A stretch of 64,000 nt of DNA from Stygiobacter sp043807765 (GCA_043807765.1 JAZDFQ010000061.1:1-64000), one strand, 5' to 3'. Counted from the stretch's first letter, positions 34,332 through 44,074 are shown. The notes: a model not told the origin generated them from the sequence alone. Numbers and translations are program-made.

Positions 34332-34556
34332 ATGGAAAACCTAAACAACTTCTCAAAACCAACATGTTCTTGCGGGCACGATAAATCAAATTCAAAAGTC
34401 CAGCACAAATGCGAGTATTCCGGTTTTGGACAAATCTTGTATTGGATTGGAATAAGCGCTGTTCCGGTACGTGTTAATTTTGCATGCACAGTTTGCAGCG
34501 AAACAATCGAATCTACAGATGATCCAAACATCTTAAAACAATACATTGGACGATAG
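34332..34556 (+). CDS. Small cysteine-rich protein, unknown function
   Basis: A 74-residue protein with C12-S-C14-GH, C27 and C52-x2-C55, suggesting a zinc-bound core. It is hydrophilic apart from a short segment (about 34-46). No family is recognised and the ribosome site is weak. It diverges from the protease gene and precedes the M24 peptidase gene by 44 bases. Confidence 0.6.
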   Translation: MENLNNFSKPTCSCGHDKSNSKVQHKCEYSGFGQILYWIGISAVPVRVNFACTVCSETIESTDDPNILKQYIGR

Positions 34557-34600
34557 TAAACTAATTATAAATCATAAGAGTAACTCAGCTCGGAGGATGC

Positions 34601-35791
34601 ATGTCCAAACAAATGATTCTAGAAAAGATTGAACAAGCCGTACAAATCTTGAATGAAAAAAATATTGATATGTGGATAATTTACGTCCGCGAAACCGGAA
34701 ACATGAAAGACCCAATGATGGACATGATGGTTGGGACCGGGGCCACATGGCAGTCGGCATTCATTATTACCAAAGGCGGAAACACTCACGCAGTAATCGG
34801 CTCGCTTGAATATGAAAACATGAAAACTGTTGGCACATATAAAAATATTCATCCTTACTTGAAATTTGTTAAAGAAGATTTGCTTAAAGTGCTGGATATG
34901 TACAAACCGAAAAAAATTGCTATCAATTTTTCCCGCAACTCAACACTAGCCGATGGACTGCCACACGGGTTGTATCTCGAGTTAATTGATCATTTAAAAG
35001 ATACTCCTTATGTGAACGCACTCGTTTCATCGGAAGAAATTATTGCGGCTTTAAAAGGAAGAAAATCCGCAAGCGAACTGGCAAATATGAAAGAGGCTAT
35101 TAACGAGACTCTTAAAATATTTGCCGAAGTAACTAAATTTTTAAAAGCTGGCGTAACAGAAAAACAAGTAGCCGATTTTGTGCTCGATCTTGTAAAACAA
35201 CGCGGCTTCGAAACAGCGTGGGATGTTGAACATTGCCCGGCGGTTTTTTCCGGTCCGGATACGGCCGGCGCTCACTCGGGCCCGACAAACCGTGTTGTTC
35301 AATACGGACATGTAGTTAACATGGATTTTGGTGTTAAGGTCAACGGATATTGTGCTGATCTGCAACGTACTTGGTATATCTGTCATCCTCATGAAGACAA
35401 AGCTCCGATGGAAGTTCAGCGCGGATTTGACGTAATTGTTGAATCAATCTCTAAAGCTGCCGCCGAATTAAAACCGGGCAAGCAAGGTTGGGAAATTGAT
35501 CAGATCGCCCGCCATTATATTCAAATAAAGGGTTACGATGAATTTCCGCACGGACTTGGACATCAAGTTGGAAGATTCGCTCATGATGGCGGATGCTTGC
35601 TTTGTCCGAAATGGGAACGCTACAACAACTTACCTTATCTCACTGTTGAGGAAGGAAATATTTTTACGCTTGAGCCGCGTTTAACAGTTAAGGATTTTGG
35701 AATAGCCACAGTTGAAGAAGAAGTTTTAGTAACTAAAGACGGATGTGAGTTCCTCTCGGAAAGACAGAAAGAACTTTACTTGATTAAATAA
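34601..35791 (+). CDS. M24-family Xaa-Pro peptidase
   Basis: A 396-residue enzyme with the creatinase-like N-terminal domain (about 1-160) and the pita-bread catalytic domain. Metal ligands are seen in VNMDFGVKVNGYCADLQRTW (two Asp), HGLGHQVG (His), FTLEPRL (Glu) and ATVEEEVLV (Glu). It removes residues ahead of proline in peptides; no signal peptide, so it acts in the cytoplasm. The ATG has an excellent ribosome site (cggagga). A terminator follows. Confidence 0.92.
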   Translation: MSKQMILEKIEQAVQILNEKNIDMWIIYVRETGNMKDPMMDMMVGTGATWQSAFIITKGGNTHAVIGSLEYENMKTVGTYKNIHPYLKFVKEDLLKVLDMYKPKKIAINFSRNSTLADGLPHGLYLELIDHLKDTPYVNALVSSEEIIAALKGRKSASELANMKEAINETLKIFAEVTKFLKAGVTEKQVADFVLDLVKQRGFETAWDVEHCPAVFSGPDTAGAHSGPTNRVVQYGHVVNMDFGVKVNGYCADLQRTWYICHPHEDKAPMEVQRGFDVIVESISKAAAELKPGKQGWEIDQIARHYIQIKGYDEFPHGLGHQVGRFAHDGGCLLCPKWERYNNLPYLTVEEGNIFTLEPRLTVKDFGIATVEEEVLVTKDGCEFLSERQKELYLIK

Positions 35792-35813
35792 AAGAAGTGT
35801 ATTTGCAAATGAA

Positions 35814-35839
35814 AAAGCCGCTCAATTTTGAGCGGCTTT
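35814..35839 (+). terminator. Terminator after the M24 peptidase gene
   Basis: 12-bp stem aaagccgctcaa / ttgagcggcttt, followed by ctttaa. It lies 23 bases beyond the stop. Confidence 0.9.
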
Positions 35840-35872
35840 CTTTAATAAAGTTAGAAATAAAATGTTTTTTGG

Positions 35873-35901
35873 TTGACTATAATTAGAACATAATCTAAAT
35901 T
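35873..35901 (+). promoter_or_regulatory. Candidate promoter of the PD40 lipoprotein gene
   Basis: ttgact at 35873 and taaatt at 35896 with 17-base spacing, 25 bases before the start codon at 35926. This fits a sigma-70-type promoter, but it rests on two short boxes only. Confidence 0.3.
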
Positions 35902-35925
35902 TTCACACAAATATGGGGTTAAAGT

Positions 35926-36927
35926 ATGACCACAAAAACAATTTCGTTACACTCTGTTATTAAGCTTGTATTTGTAATCATATTAGCACATTTATTACTT
36001 ACTGCTTGCAAAAAAGATTCTACTTCACCAGATGATCAGCTAAACGTAATTGATTGGGAAGGTAATTATCCCAGTGTTAATACTGCATACCAAGACAGCA
36101 TTTTGTTCACATCAGACCGTTATATAGGTACACATCTATCACCAAGCATTTATATTTCTAGTGTTGCAGGTACAGGTATTCGTGCCTTAACAAATAAATA
36201 TTTTTCAATTAATCCATCGTGGTCTCCTCGCAGATGGAAGATACTTTACACAGCTTGCACAGACTTCTCTTCTGATATCCTTAAGTCAAGCCTTTTTGTA
36301 ATGAATGCTGACGGAACTAATCAAAAAAGAATTACAAATGCTGGAGAACAAGTTACAAGTAAGGCGGCTTGGTCACCAGATGGAAATACTATCGCATATA
36401 TTGAAAACGATACCACATATCAATACTCTAGAGGAAGAATTAAATTTATTAATCCTGATGGGAAGAATCCAAGAGTACTAACTGACTGGATTACATCTTT
36501 AACTACCGTTACTTGGTCCCCAGGTTCAAATGCTCTTGTTTTTGATGGTTTAAGTAAAGATGGTCAACAAAGAATTTTTAGAATAAATGCTGATGGAACT
36601 AATTTTGCACCGTTAAATTTGGGAGAGGTATGTATTAATCCTTCTATTTCACCTGATGGCAAATTGCTTGCTTTTTCAAAGATCTTCAACGGGTTCATCC
36701 AACTTTTCGTTCATACATTTTCTACACAAGAAACTAAACGAATAACAAAAGAAGATAGAAATAATTCCTCACCAAGTTGGTCGCCGGACAGCAAATACAT
36801 TATCTATTCAAGCAGCACAATAGGAGGTAAGTCATCCGCAATTAAAAAAATAAAATATGACGGAACTGAAGATAAATTTATTACAGATGACACAAAATGT
36901 GATTACAACCCAGCTTGGTACAATTAG
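35926..36927 (+). CDS. PD40 beta-propeller lipoprotein
   Basis: A 333-residue protein with a lipoprotein signal (hydrophobic core, then LLTAC with the lipidated Cys at about 28) and five or six TolB-like PD40 blades, seen as repeated WSPDGNTIAYIE, WSPGSNALVFDG, SPDGKLLAFSK and WSPDSKYIIYSS. It is bound to the membrane at the periplasmic or outer face. Such propellers serve as binding scaffolds; the ligand is unknown. Confidence 0.88.
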   Translation: MTTKTISLHSVIKLVFVIILAHLLLTACKKDSTSPDDQLNVIDWEGNYPSVNTAYQDSILFTSDRYIGTHLSPSIYISSVAGTGIRALTNKYFSINPSWSPRRWKILYTACTDFSSDILKSSLFVMNADGTNQKRITNAGEQVTSKAAWSPDGNTIAYIENDTTYQYSRGRIKFINPDGKNPRVLTDWITSLTTVTWSPGSNALVFDGLSKDGQQRIFRINADGTNFAPLNLGEVCINPSISPDGKLLAFSKIFNGFIQLFVHTFSTQETKRITKEDRNNSSPSWSPDSKYIIYSSSTIGGKSSAIKKIKYDGTEDKFITDDTKCDYNPAWYN

Positions 36928-36962
36928 ATAATACTGTTTAACATTTTTTCTTATACCAACCT

Positions 36963-39344
36963 CTAATCAAGTTTAATAAACTTGTATCCCGTCGAATTCA
37001 TTTCAAGCGATAAAACATTTCCGGCAACACCAACTTTTGCTTTCGTTATCAAATCCACCGCTTCTTTTATTTTATAATTAGTCGGTAGAGTTAAACTAAC
37101 TTTAACCGGTTCTTCAGATTTGTTGAACACAACAAGAATTCTTTCGTTAAAGTCCGCGCGAATGAATGCATAAATGTTTGCATCGGCTTGCAGCGTTAAG
37201 AAATCCCCGCCGCTTAACGCTGAATGATTTTTGCGAAGATTAACTATTTGTCTAACATCTTTAAGCATTTGTTTTTCATCTTCGCTTAGCTCATCATTAA
37301 AACGCATCATTCTTCTGTTATCCGGGTCGGAAGCACCCGTCATTCCAAACTCGCTTCCATAATAAATTACCGGCAATCCGGGAATCGCATTCATGTAAGC
37401 ATAATAGAGTTTGGCTTTGTTATAATTTTCTGGGTTATCAACTTTTGGGGGATTGTTCCATCCTTCTTCAATTGCGCTCCACTGGGAAGCTTCCAAATCG
37501 CCATCGGCAAAAGCCATAAAACGGTTCTTGTCGTGGCTATCCATGATGTTTCCCATCAAATTGTTTTCGCCGTAAACCATAAATGATTTTTTCATCTCCG
37601 CATCAAGAGAACTGAACGATGCTTTCTTATCTAAAAATGTTGGAAGCGCTGCATCGTAAAGATTGAAATTAAACTGCGCCGAAAGCTGACCATTGTTAAC
37701 GTAAGAACTAATCAGCTCGTAACTGCCGAAAGTTTCGCCAATCTGATAAACAGAAACCTTCTTCGGAATTTCAATCTCGGTTTTAATTTTGCGTGTGAGT
37801 GTTCGCCAAAAATCATTGGAGATATGTTTTACAGCGTCTTGTCTAAATCCATCTGCGCCGGTTTGTTTAAGCCACCAGATTGCGTTATCGGCTTGGTAGT
37901 TTATAATTTCTTTCGATCCAACAAAATTGAATTTAGGCAGGTATGGTTCGAACCATGTTGTTAAGCGGTACTCATCCCACAGGCGTAAATTTTTTCTTCC
38001 GTCCGGTAAATTAAGCTCGCCAAACCATTCCGGATGCTGCTTAAACAACGGATGAGTTATGTGAACATGATTTGCTACAATATCCAAAAGTATTTTGATG
38101 CCATGCTTATGTGCGGTGGCTACAATCTCTTTTAGTTTTTTCATTGTACCGAATTTTTCTTCCACTCCAAAAGAGTTTACCGGCCAATAGCCGTGATAAC
38201 CGCTGTACCATCTGTGCGGCGCGGGCGATTCCTTGTAAGCTGTGTTGGGATTATCGTAGACCGGTGAAATCCAAATCGTGTTTACTCCAAGCGAATCAAA
38301 GTATCCTTCGTTGAGTTTGTTAATTATTCCTTGCAAATCACCGCCCATGTAATTTGCTTTATCGAACAAGGAATCTTGCACAATCGGTTTGTTGAGAGAT
38401 TTGTTACCGTCGTTAAACCGATCAATCATCAAAGAATAAATAATGCTGTTATTCCAGTTAGCTTTGTTTGGCTCGGTTGTCCCGTTTTTCAGAAACACAG
38501 ATTGAATGTTTGTTGCTCTTCCGTTCTTAATAACTGCAACACGCAAAAGGTTGTTTCCCTTTAACTCCTTACGCGGAATTGCAATTGCAATTTTGCCGCC
38601 GCTTATAGAAATATTCTTCTCGTTTACTCTTTGGTTATCTAACAGCGCAATTATGTTTGAAGCGGTAACGCTGTTTCCATCTTTCCCGTTTTCATAAAAG
38701 AAAGTAAACTTGCTTGTTGAAGAAGTAATTTCTTTTCCCTCTTTATGAAGAAACAGCTTACCAAAATTTGGTTCTGTTACATAGTAGAGCGAATTGAAAT
38801 CTCCCATACCGTTTGGTTTTTTATCGGGATTGTTTGGATCAATAATTTCTTCGCCATCTCCAAAGAATTTGTATTCATATCTGCCCGGCTCTAAAGCGAC
38901 TTCGGCTTCATAAACGCCATCACTATTTTCATCTTTCATTGGCAAGTTGCCGCGGTCCCAGCCGTTAAAACTTCCAAACAGTGTTAACTTCTTATACTCT
39001 TTTGTTGGTTTGAAGGAGAACTTAAACTTCGGCTGAACACTTGAGCGAACGGGAATTGAATAAGTTTGTTTGCCGAGCTTAAAATCTACCAAAGTAATTC
39101 CGGAGAAATCCATGTTGGGAGTAAAATGCACCACTCCCGATTTTTTATCATACTTAACTTTTACATCTTTGTTCTGTGTGAACGAGGTTTCATAATTCTT
39201 GCTGAAGAATATGTCGCTGATGAGCATTGAATCCGGTTTGCCGGCAACCAAATTTACCGGTTTAATAATGTCTGTAATTTTAGATTGTGCATTCGTTAAA
39301 CAAGTCATCAAAACAATAACCAAAAGCAGCGCGAGCTTCTGCAT
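36963..39344 (-). CDS. Secreted GH13 alpha-amylase-type glycosidase
   Basis: A 793-residue protein. Signal peptide at 1-19; a strand-rich N-terminal part; a CBM48/E-set domain (about 108-190: LFGSFNGWDRGNLPM..YEYKFFGDGE); a (beta/alpha)8 GH13 barrel (about 295-710) with DIVANHVHITHP, GADGFRQDAVKH (nucleophile Asp about 502), QIGETFG (acid/base Glu about 537) and IMDSHDKNRF (Asp about 602); a C-terminal beta domain. The layout resembles neopullulanase/cyclomaltodextrinase-like periplasmic enzymes. aggaga precedes the ATG. An attC-like spacer lies directly upstream. Confidence 0.92.
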   Translation of the reverse strand: MQKLALLLVIVLMTCLTNAQSKITDIIKPVNLVAGKPDSMLISDIFFSKNYETSFTQNKDVKVKYDKKSGVVHFTPNMDFSGITLVDFKLGKQTYSIPVRSSVQPKFKFSFKPTKEYKKLTLFGSFNGWDRGNLPMKDENSDGVYEAEVALEPGRYEYKFFGDGEEIIDPNNPDKKPNGMGDFNSLYYVTEPNFGKLFLHKEGKEITSSTSKFTFFYENGKDGNSVTASNIIALLDNQRVNEKNISISGGKIAIAIPRKELKGNNLLRVAVIKNGRATNIQSVFLKNGTTEPNKANWNNSIIYSLMIDRFNDGNKSLNKPIVQDSLFDKANYMGGDLQGIINKLNEGYFDSLGVNTIWISPVYDNPNTAYKESPAPHRWYSGYHGYWPVNSFGVEEKFGTMKKLKEIVATAHKHGIKILLDIVANHVHITHPLFKQHPEWFGELNLPDGRKNLRLWDEYRLTTWFEPYLPKFNFVGSKEIINYQADNAIWWLKQTGADGFRQDAVKHISNDFWRTLTRKIKTEIEIPKKVSVYQIGETFGSYELISSYVNNGQLSAQFNFNLYDAALPTFLDKKASFSSLDAEMKKSFMVYGENNLMGNIMDSHDKNRFMAFADGDLEASQWSAIEEGWNNPPKVDNPENYNKAKLYYAYMNAIPGLPVIYYGSEFGMTGASDPDNRRMMRFNDELSEDEKQMLKDVRQIVNLRKNHSALSGGDFLTLQADANIYAFIRADFNERILVVFNKSEEPVKVSLTLPTNYKIKEAVDLITKAKVGVAGNVLSLEMNSTGYKFIKLD

Positions 39345-39384
39345 TAATCTCTCCTAAATTTGATGAGGGAAAATAATTAATTCT

Positions 39385-39523
39385 GCGTGTATAATTGTGC
39401 GGATATTGTTGTGTTAATTGGTTTTTAGATGACTTAGTAGGACCATGACGACATGGGAAAACTTTACAACAGCACAAATGCCGCTTCGTTTAAAGAGGGC
39501 GGCTTGAAGAACTGGTTATACGC
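39385..39523 (-). repeat. attC-like spacer between the DUF3795 and amylase genes
   Basis: On the minus strand it opens gcgtataaccagttcttcaa then gccgccc and closes attatacacgc, so the outer bases pair (cgcgtataa with ttatacacg). The opening is nearly the same as the left arm of 1310-1496 (ataacc.gttcttcaagccg), and the stretch tttaaacg..cggcatttgtg is also shared. It contains a copy of the gtcatggtcctac block. It begins after the DUF3795 stop and ends 41 bases before the amylase start. Confidence 0.6.
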
Positions 39524-39555
39524 GTAGAATAACTTTATAATTTTTTTGTAAATAA

Positions 39556-39918
39556 TTATTTAATACTGTTTCTAATTTTATCTAAACGAGTTTTGGCATC
39601 TGATTCTGTTTTAAATGTTTTTAATAGTTCTTCACAAGCATATTCATCACAATAGGCACAATTATCAATTACTTTTCCGATAGCGCACTTCTTTATTTTA
39701 CAGTTATTACAAGCAAAGAATAGTCTTCCGCTTTCAGATTTACAGCCATCACAATCATTAATATCTTCAAATTTGTAATCAACTCCATAATATGATTTAC
39801 ACTTACTTATTATTTCACCAATCATTTGTCCTTTTTTTGTTTTATCAACTTCTCTTGTTGCTAAATATATCGGACAGCTTTCACAAACCAAACCGCAATA
39901 TGATATTTTCTCCTTCAT
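39556..39918 (-). CDS. DUF3795 family cysteine-rich protein
   Basis: A 120-residue protein that opens MKEKISYCGLVCESCPIYLA, the DUF3795 signature, with eleven further cysteines (DINDCDGCKSE, CNNCKIKKCA, DNCAYCDEYACEEL) suited to zinc or an iron-sulfur cluster. Function unknown. I chose the ATG at 39918; a TTG 27 bases upstream is less likely because homologues begin at the SYCGL motif. The gene stands alone between related spacers on the minus strand. Confidence 0.82.
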   Translation of the reverse strand: MKEKISYCGLVCESCPIYLATREVDKTKKGQMIGEIISKCKSYYGVDYKFEDINDCDGCKSESGRLFFACNNCKIKKCAIGKVIDNCAYCDEYACEELLKTFKTESDAKTRLDKIRNSIK

Positions 39919-39976
39919 ATACAATTCACTTTTCTCAAATCTCAAGACGATATTAATTCATATTCTCAATAGAGTG

Positions 39977-40026
39977 TATAACTATTAATTATCCGGCGAG
40001 AGGGTAACGTATCTTGGCAAGTTATC
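39977..40026 (-). repeat. 50-base element ahead of the DUF3795 gene
   Basis: 42 of 50 bases match 45045-45094; the last 17 also match 489-505. In all three cases it lies a short distance upstream of a start codon and points towards it. It opens gataac and closes gttata. Confidence 0.65.
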
Positions 40027-40122
40027 AACTAGCCTTACCTCAGTTTATTAAATAGAAACACTTTTACATGATTTCGCGGACTATTCCGTAACAGATTTAT
40101 TTCTTTTCATTGAGTGTTTTTT

Positions 40123-40150
40123 GTAGAGACTTGCCGCGGCAAGTCTCTAC
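40123..40150. repeat. Perfect 28-base palindrome
   Basis: Fully self-complementary: gtagagacttgccg and its complement, with no spacer. The outer gtagagac/tctctac bases recur in the 28-base hairpin at 58813-58840. Runs of T on one side allow it to act as a terminator, but its presence in two unrelated places suggests a dispersed palindrome family. Confidence 0.75.
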
Positions 40151-40168
40151 GTCTTTTTTGCCATTCTG

Positions 40169-40213
40169 TGACAGTGAATTCTTCTTTAGCTTCAGTGTGC
40201 GACCATGACAACG
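40169..40213 (-). repeat. Conserved spacer block, degenerate copy
   Basis: tgacagtgaattcttctttagc and then gaccatgac match the blocks at 43223-43268 and 44075-44121 with substitutions in the central palindrome. Confidence 0.55.
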
Positions 40214-40333
40214 AGTGAAGAAGTTAGTTTTGGGTTTGCTTCACTCTCGCTTCGCCAGCGAGGCAAGTTGTTCGCAAAGACCAATTGTTACAACATTTTA
40301 GTAGTAGCTCTAAGTTAATATTAGATTTTATGA

Positions 40334-43102
40334 TTACTCCTTCATTTCGAAATGATATTTTCCCGAGCCAATGTGTAAAACAGTTTTACCTTCTCCAGAC
40401 CGAGAAATTTGAATCTCTTTAGAATCTTCTACCACTCTACCACTTTCATAAATATTTCCTTTCGAAACTAGCGGTATAAAAACATCTGCAGTTGCGTTTG
40501 GTGGAACTTGTACTTCGAGAGTAAAAATATTGTTTTCTATTTTCCAACCGGAAGATATATTTCCATAGATGGAATGATAATCTGCTTTAGCAAATTTTAA
40601 TTCTTTAGTAGTGTGCGGTGTGATAATAACGTTTTTATATCCCGGTACATTTGGATCAATCTCAATTCCAGCAACGTAACTATATAACCATTTGCCAACG
40701 GCACCGTAAGCGTAGTGATTGAACGAATTCATACCTTTGTCTTGAAATGTTCCATCTGGCTTAATACCATCCCAACGTTCCCAAATTGTTGTAGCGCCTT
40801 TTGTAATTGGGTAAAGCCAAGAAGGATATTCTTTTCTAAAAAGCAGCATAAAAGCCAAATCACTGTAGCCGTAATCTGTAAGAACTTTGCAAAGTAACGG
40901 TGTTCCTAAAAATCCCGTTGTTAGGTGTTTGAATTTAGCTACATCATCTGCTAAACGTTTTGCCGCAATGGTTTTTAGATTTCCCGGAAGCAAATCAGAA
41001 CCTAATGCAAGCACATAGGCTGTTTGTGTATTCGAAGCAAGTCTTCCCGTTGATGTAATAAACTCTTTTTGAAATGCGCTTTTAATGTTTTGCATCAAGA
41101 ACTCATAGTCTTTTGCATCTTCATTTTTTCCAAGAATAATAGCGCTCTTCTGAAGCAGATTTGTTGAATAGTAAAAGTATGCAGTTCCAATTAAATCTTT
41201 ATCAGTTGTAGCCCCGGGATAATCCGAGCTTGTTGTAGCGAAGGCTAACCAGTCTCCGTAACCAACGTTTTTATTCCAGATAAATGAATCACCGGTATTC
41301 TTCTTCAAATAATTAATCCAAGCTTTCATAGATTCATATTGTGTTTCCAGAATTCGTTTATCACCATAGTTTTGATACATTGTCCAAGGAATTATAACGC
41401 CGGCATCAGCCCATCCGGCAGCACCCCCGTTATTACCCAAAACGTTTGGAATTACATCTGGAATTCTTCCATCTGTAAGTTGATCAGCAATAAAATCTTT
41501 CATCCACTTTGTATAGAATGAAGCAGCATCCACGTTAAAACAAGCAGTTGGTGCAAAGGCTTGTGCATCACCGGTCCAACCTAATCTTTCATCGCGCTGT
41601 GGGCAATCTGTTGGAACATCAACAAAATTTCCTCTTAAACCCCACTGAATATTTTTTTGTAATTGGTTAATTAACGAATCTGAGCAAACAAAATTTCCAG
41701 ATGGAGTCATATCGGAATGGATAACTTTTCCGGTTAGATTATCTAAAGAGATTTCCCCTTTATAATCTGAAATTGCAACATATCTGAATCCTTGAAAAGT
41801 AAAATGCGGTTCAAACGTTTCTTCATTACTACCACTAAAAGTGTATTCAATTTTTTGGGCAGCTCTACGTAGATTTTCAGTGTAAAAGTTTCCATTTTGA
41901 TCAAGCACTTCTGCATGCCGCAAAGTTATCTTATCTCCGCTGCTTCCTTTCAATTTCAGTTGAATCCATCCGACCATGTTTTGTCCCATATCAAAAACAA
42001 GTTCTCCATTTGGAGCTGTAAACTTTCTAATTGGTTTGATGGATTGTGTTATTCTTACCACCGGTCCCTCTGAAGCAATAAGTGTCTCTTTACTGTAATC
42101 TTTCTCCTCAACACTCTTCCAGTTCTTATCGCCATAGTTGGGTTTATCCCAGCCACTCTTTTCTAAACGTGCATCGTAATTTTCACCATCATAAATGCCG
42201 GAGCTCAAAATAGGACCAGTAGAACATTTCCATGATTTATCTGTTTTAATGATTTCAGTAGTTCCATCTTCATATTCAATTTTTATCTGCATTAATAAAG
42301 CAAGTTTATCGCCATAAGTATTTTTTGCTTTATCCCATTTCATTGGACCTCTAAACCATCCGTCGCCAAGAGTTACACCTAAAGCATTATTTCCAGATTG
42401 CAGATTTGCTGCTACATCATAAGTTTGATATTGAAGACGCTTTCTGTAGCTTGTCCATCCAGGTGTTAAAAGCTGATCACCGATTTTTCTACCATTGATT
42501 CGAAATTCATAAAGCCCATGACATGTAACATAAGCGCGGGCTGTTTTGATGACTTTCTTTATTTCAAATTCTGCTCTAAACATAGGAGAAGGGTTTGGCT
42601 TTTTCTCATCTTCAATTAGTTTCCCTTCAATCCACTTTGCTTGCCAATCGGATGCGTTTAACAAACCCATTTCCCAATGGGCAACATCACTCCAATCCGA
42701 ATTGCTTCCATCCTTAGCCCAAACTTTAACTTGCCAATAAACTCGTTCACCAGAATTCAAAACAGTTCCATTATAAACTACTTGATTAGATTGCTCGGAT
42801 TTTATCTTTCCACTATCCCATAAAAGATTTTTGTTCGCGGCTAAATCCTTTTCCTTTGCTGCAATACGAATTTGATATGCTTCTTGAATAAAATTTCTTT
42901 TTACCGAGATAATTTCCCAACTAAGACGCGGTTGCTTTACATCAATACCTATTGGATTGACTTTATATTCAACGCGAAGATTAGTAAGAGCCGGCTCTTC
43001 AGCAGCTTCAGAACTGGAGATAAAAAAAACCAGTAGGAATCCGATTATGACCAAAACATGCCGGATCATGTAATAAGCAGAAATATTTTTTACTCTTTGC
43101 AT
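40334..43102 (-). CDS. Secreted GH78 alpha-L-rhamnosidase
   Basis: A 922-residue protein. Signal peptide ends near residue 34 (FFISSSEAAEE). The family order is visible: an N-terminal fibronectin-like domain (LTNLRVEYKVNPIGIDVKQPRLSWEI), the Bac_rhamnosid N domain (ARAYVTCHGLYEFRINGRKIGDQLLTPGWTSYRKRLQYQTYD), a beta-sandwich, the (alpha/alpha)6 catalytic domain (FVDVPTDCPQRDERLGWTGDAQ, GWADAGVIIPW, ATTIWERWDG) and a C-terminal beta domain. It removes rhamnose from plant glycosides or polysaccharides. I chose the ATG at 43102 because gaaggtg precedes it. It sits inside the minus-strand cassette-like stretch and is far larger than usual cassette genes. Confidence 0.9.
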   Translation of the reverse strand: MQRVKNISAYYMIRHVLVIIGFLLVFFISSSEAAEEPALTNLRVEYKVNPIGIDVKQPRLSWEIISVKRNFIQEAYQIRIAAKEKDLAANKNLLWDSGKIKSEQSNQVVYNGTVLNSGERVYWQVKVWAKDGSNSDWSDVAHWEMGLLNASDWQAKWIEGKLIEDEKKPNPSPMFRAEFEIKKVIKTARAYVTCHGLYEFRINGRKIGDQLLTPGWTSYRKRLQYQTYDVAANLQSGNNALGVTLGDGWFRGPMKWDKAKNTYGDKLALLMQIKIEYEDGTTEIIKTDKSWKCSTGPILSSGIYDGENYDARLEKSGWDKPNYGDKNWKSVEEKDYSKETLIASEGPVVRITQSIKPIRKFTAPNGELVFDMGQNMVGWIQLKLKGSSGDKITLRHAEVLDQNGNFYTENLRRAAQKIEYTFSGSNEETFEPHFTFQGFRYVAISDYKGEISLDNLTGKVIHSDMTPSGNFVCSDSLINQLQKNIQWGLRGNFVDVPTDCPQRDERLGWTGDAQAFAPTACFNVDAASFYTKWMKDFIADQLTDGRIPDVIPNVLGNNGGAAGWADAGVIIPWTMYQNYGDKRILETQYESMKAWINYLKKNTGDSFIWNKNVGYGDWLAFATTSSDYPGATTDKDLIGTAYFYYSTNLLQKSAIILGKNEDAKDYEFLMQNIKSAFQKEFITSTGRLASNTQTAYVLALGSDLLPGNLKTIAAKRLADDVAKFKHLTTGFLGTPLLCKVLTDYGYSDLAFMLLFRKEYPSWLYPITKGATTIWERWDGIKPDGTFQDKGMNSFNHYAYGAVGKWLYSYVAGIEIDPNVPGYKNVIITPHTTKELKFAKADYHSIYGNISSGWKIENNIFTLEVQVPPNATADVFIPLVSKGNIYESGRVVEDSKEIQISRSGEGKTVLHIGSGKYHFEMKE

Positions 43103-43222
43103 AATCACCTTCTATTAAATTACTTGCTGATACCTCTGAAAATTGTTTTTAGAGATTCACTTTTTTTGTGCTTCATTAAAGTAGATAGTTCTATTCTTTT
43201 TTACTGCTGTAACGAACGCCCG

Positions 43223-43268
43223 TGACAGTGAATTCTTTTTTTAGCGCCATGGTAGGACCATGACGACG
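43223..43268 (-). repeat. Conserved spacer block with palindrome
   Basis: About 40 of 46 bases match 44075-44121, including the palindrome cgccatggt-agg-accatgacg at 43245-43265 (one mismatch between arms). It lies between the kinase-like and rhamnosidase genes; taaccgctc, a left-edge TAAC box, follows the kinase-like stop. Confidence 0.7.
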
Positions 43269-43337
43269 GGGAAAAATCTTCAGAATTATAACATTAGCTA
43301 GTTTTGAGCTGCATAAGAATAAATTATGAGCGGTTAA

Positions 43338-43991
43338 TTAGTTTACACCAAATTTTGCTTTCCATTTTTTAACTTGAACTTCAAATGGAGCTTTAATCGG
43401 AATACCAGAATTTTCAGCGGCATTTATAGCCCGCCAATTGCCTGTATTTGCAAACTCCGCCATTCCAGCTCTATTTGCCCAATAGTAGATACCCCATTCT
43501 TCAAAACTCCACTCTTTACTATAAGGATTAATCTCATAATCCACGTAGTATAGTTTTTGAGAGCTAATTACAAAATTGGGGGGAAAGTAATCAACATTCA
43601 AATCACAAGCGCGTAATTTGCTCGCCATTGAAAAAAGTTGCTGAATGATCATCTCTTCATTTGAATCATCTTGTAATAACCACTCGTTACCCGAGGGGCC
43701 ATCCAAGTAAGTTTTCAAAAGGTACTGCTTCTCAATATCAAAGCATAAAAGTTCTGGAATGAGTATCCCAATTGCATGCAGTTTCTGATAGGCTCGTACC
43801 TCAAGTTGAACCTTATCATCATCAAAGTCGTAATACGAACACGGTTCATTATGCATTTGCTTAAACACAACTAATTTGCCATCCAACTCGGACAGATAAG
43901 AGTATCCTGACTTACCTCTACCGAGTTTCTTTAGAAGATGAACTTTGCCAAGAGTAGTCTCGATGGTACCACCGGTCAATTCTGAAACCAT
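43338..43991 (-). CDS. Small protein-kinase-fold protein
   Basis: A 217-residue protein with a shortened kinase-like pattern: glycine loop LGRGKSGYSYL (about 22-32), VVFKQM with the ATP-binding Lys, LEVRAYQKL with the helix-C Glu, a hinge YLLKTYLDG, DLNVDYFPPNFVI in place of the HRD loop (Asn kept) and VDYE in place of DFG. It resembles the compact Bud32/APH-like kinases. The partner and substrate are unknown. I chose the ATG at 43991 because aagga lies 7 bases upstream; an ATG 6 bases earlier abuts that site. It is a single-gene unit between related spacers. Confidence 0.72.
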   Translation of the reverse strand: MVSELTGGTIETTLGKVHLLKKLGRGKSGYSYLSELDGKLVVFKQMHNEPCSYYDFDDDKVQLEVRAYQKLHAIGILIPELLCFDIEKQYLLKTYLDGPSGNEWLLQDDSNEEMIIQQLFSMASKLRACDLNVDYFPPNFVISSQKLYYVDYEINPYSKEWSFEEWGIYYWANRAGMAEFANTGNWRAINAAENSGIPIKAPFEVQVKKWKAKFGVN

Positions 43992-44074
43992 TATCATTCC
44001 TTGTCTGCCTGATTGAATATCAATAGTGTTCCATTAATATGCTAGTAATTTTTTCAATATCACTAACCATCATG

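Noticed and set aside
39978..39995. The 17-base element as a Bacteroidetes-type promoter (TTTG / TAnnTTTG)
   Set aside because: Neither box is present at the expected spacing in any of the three copies, so I kept the element as a repeat of unknown role.
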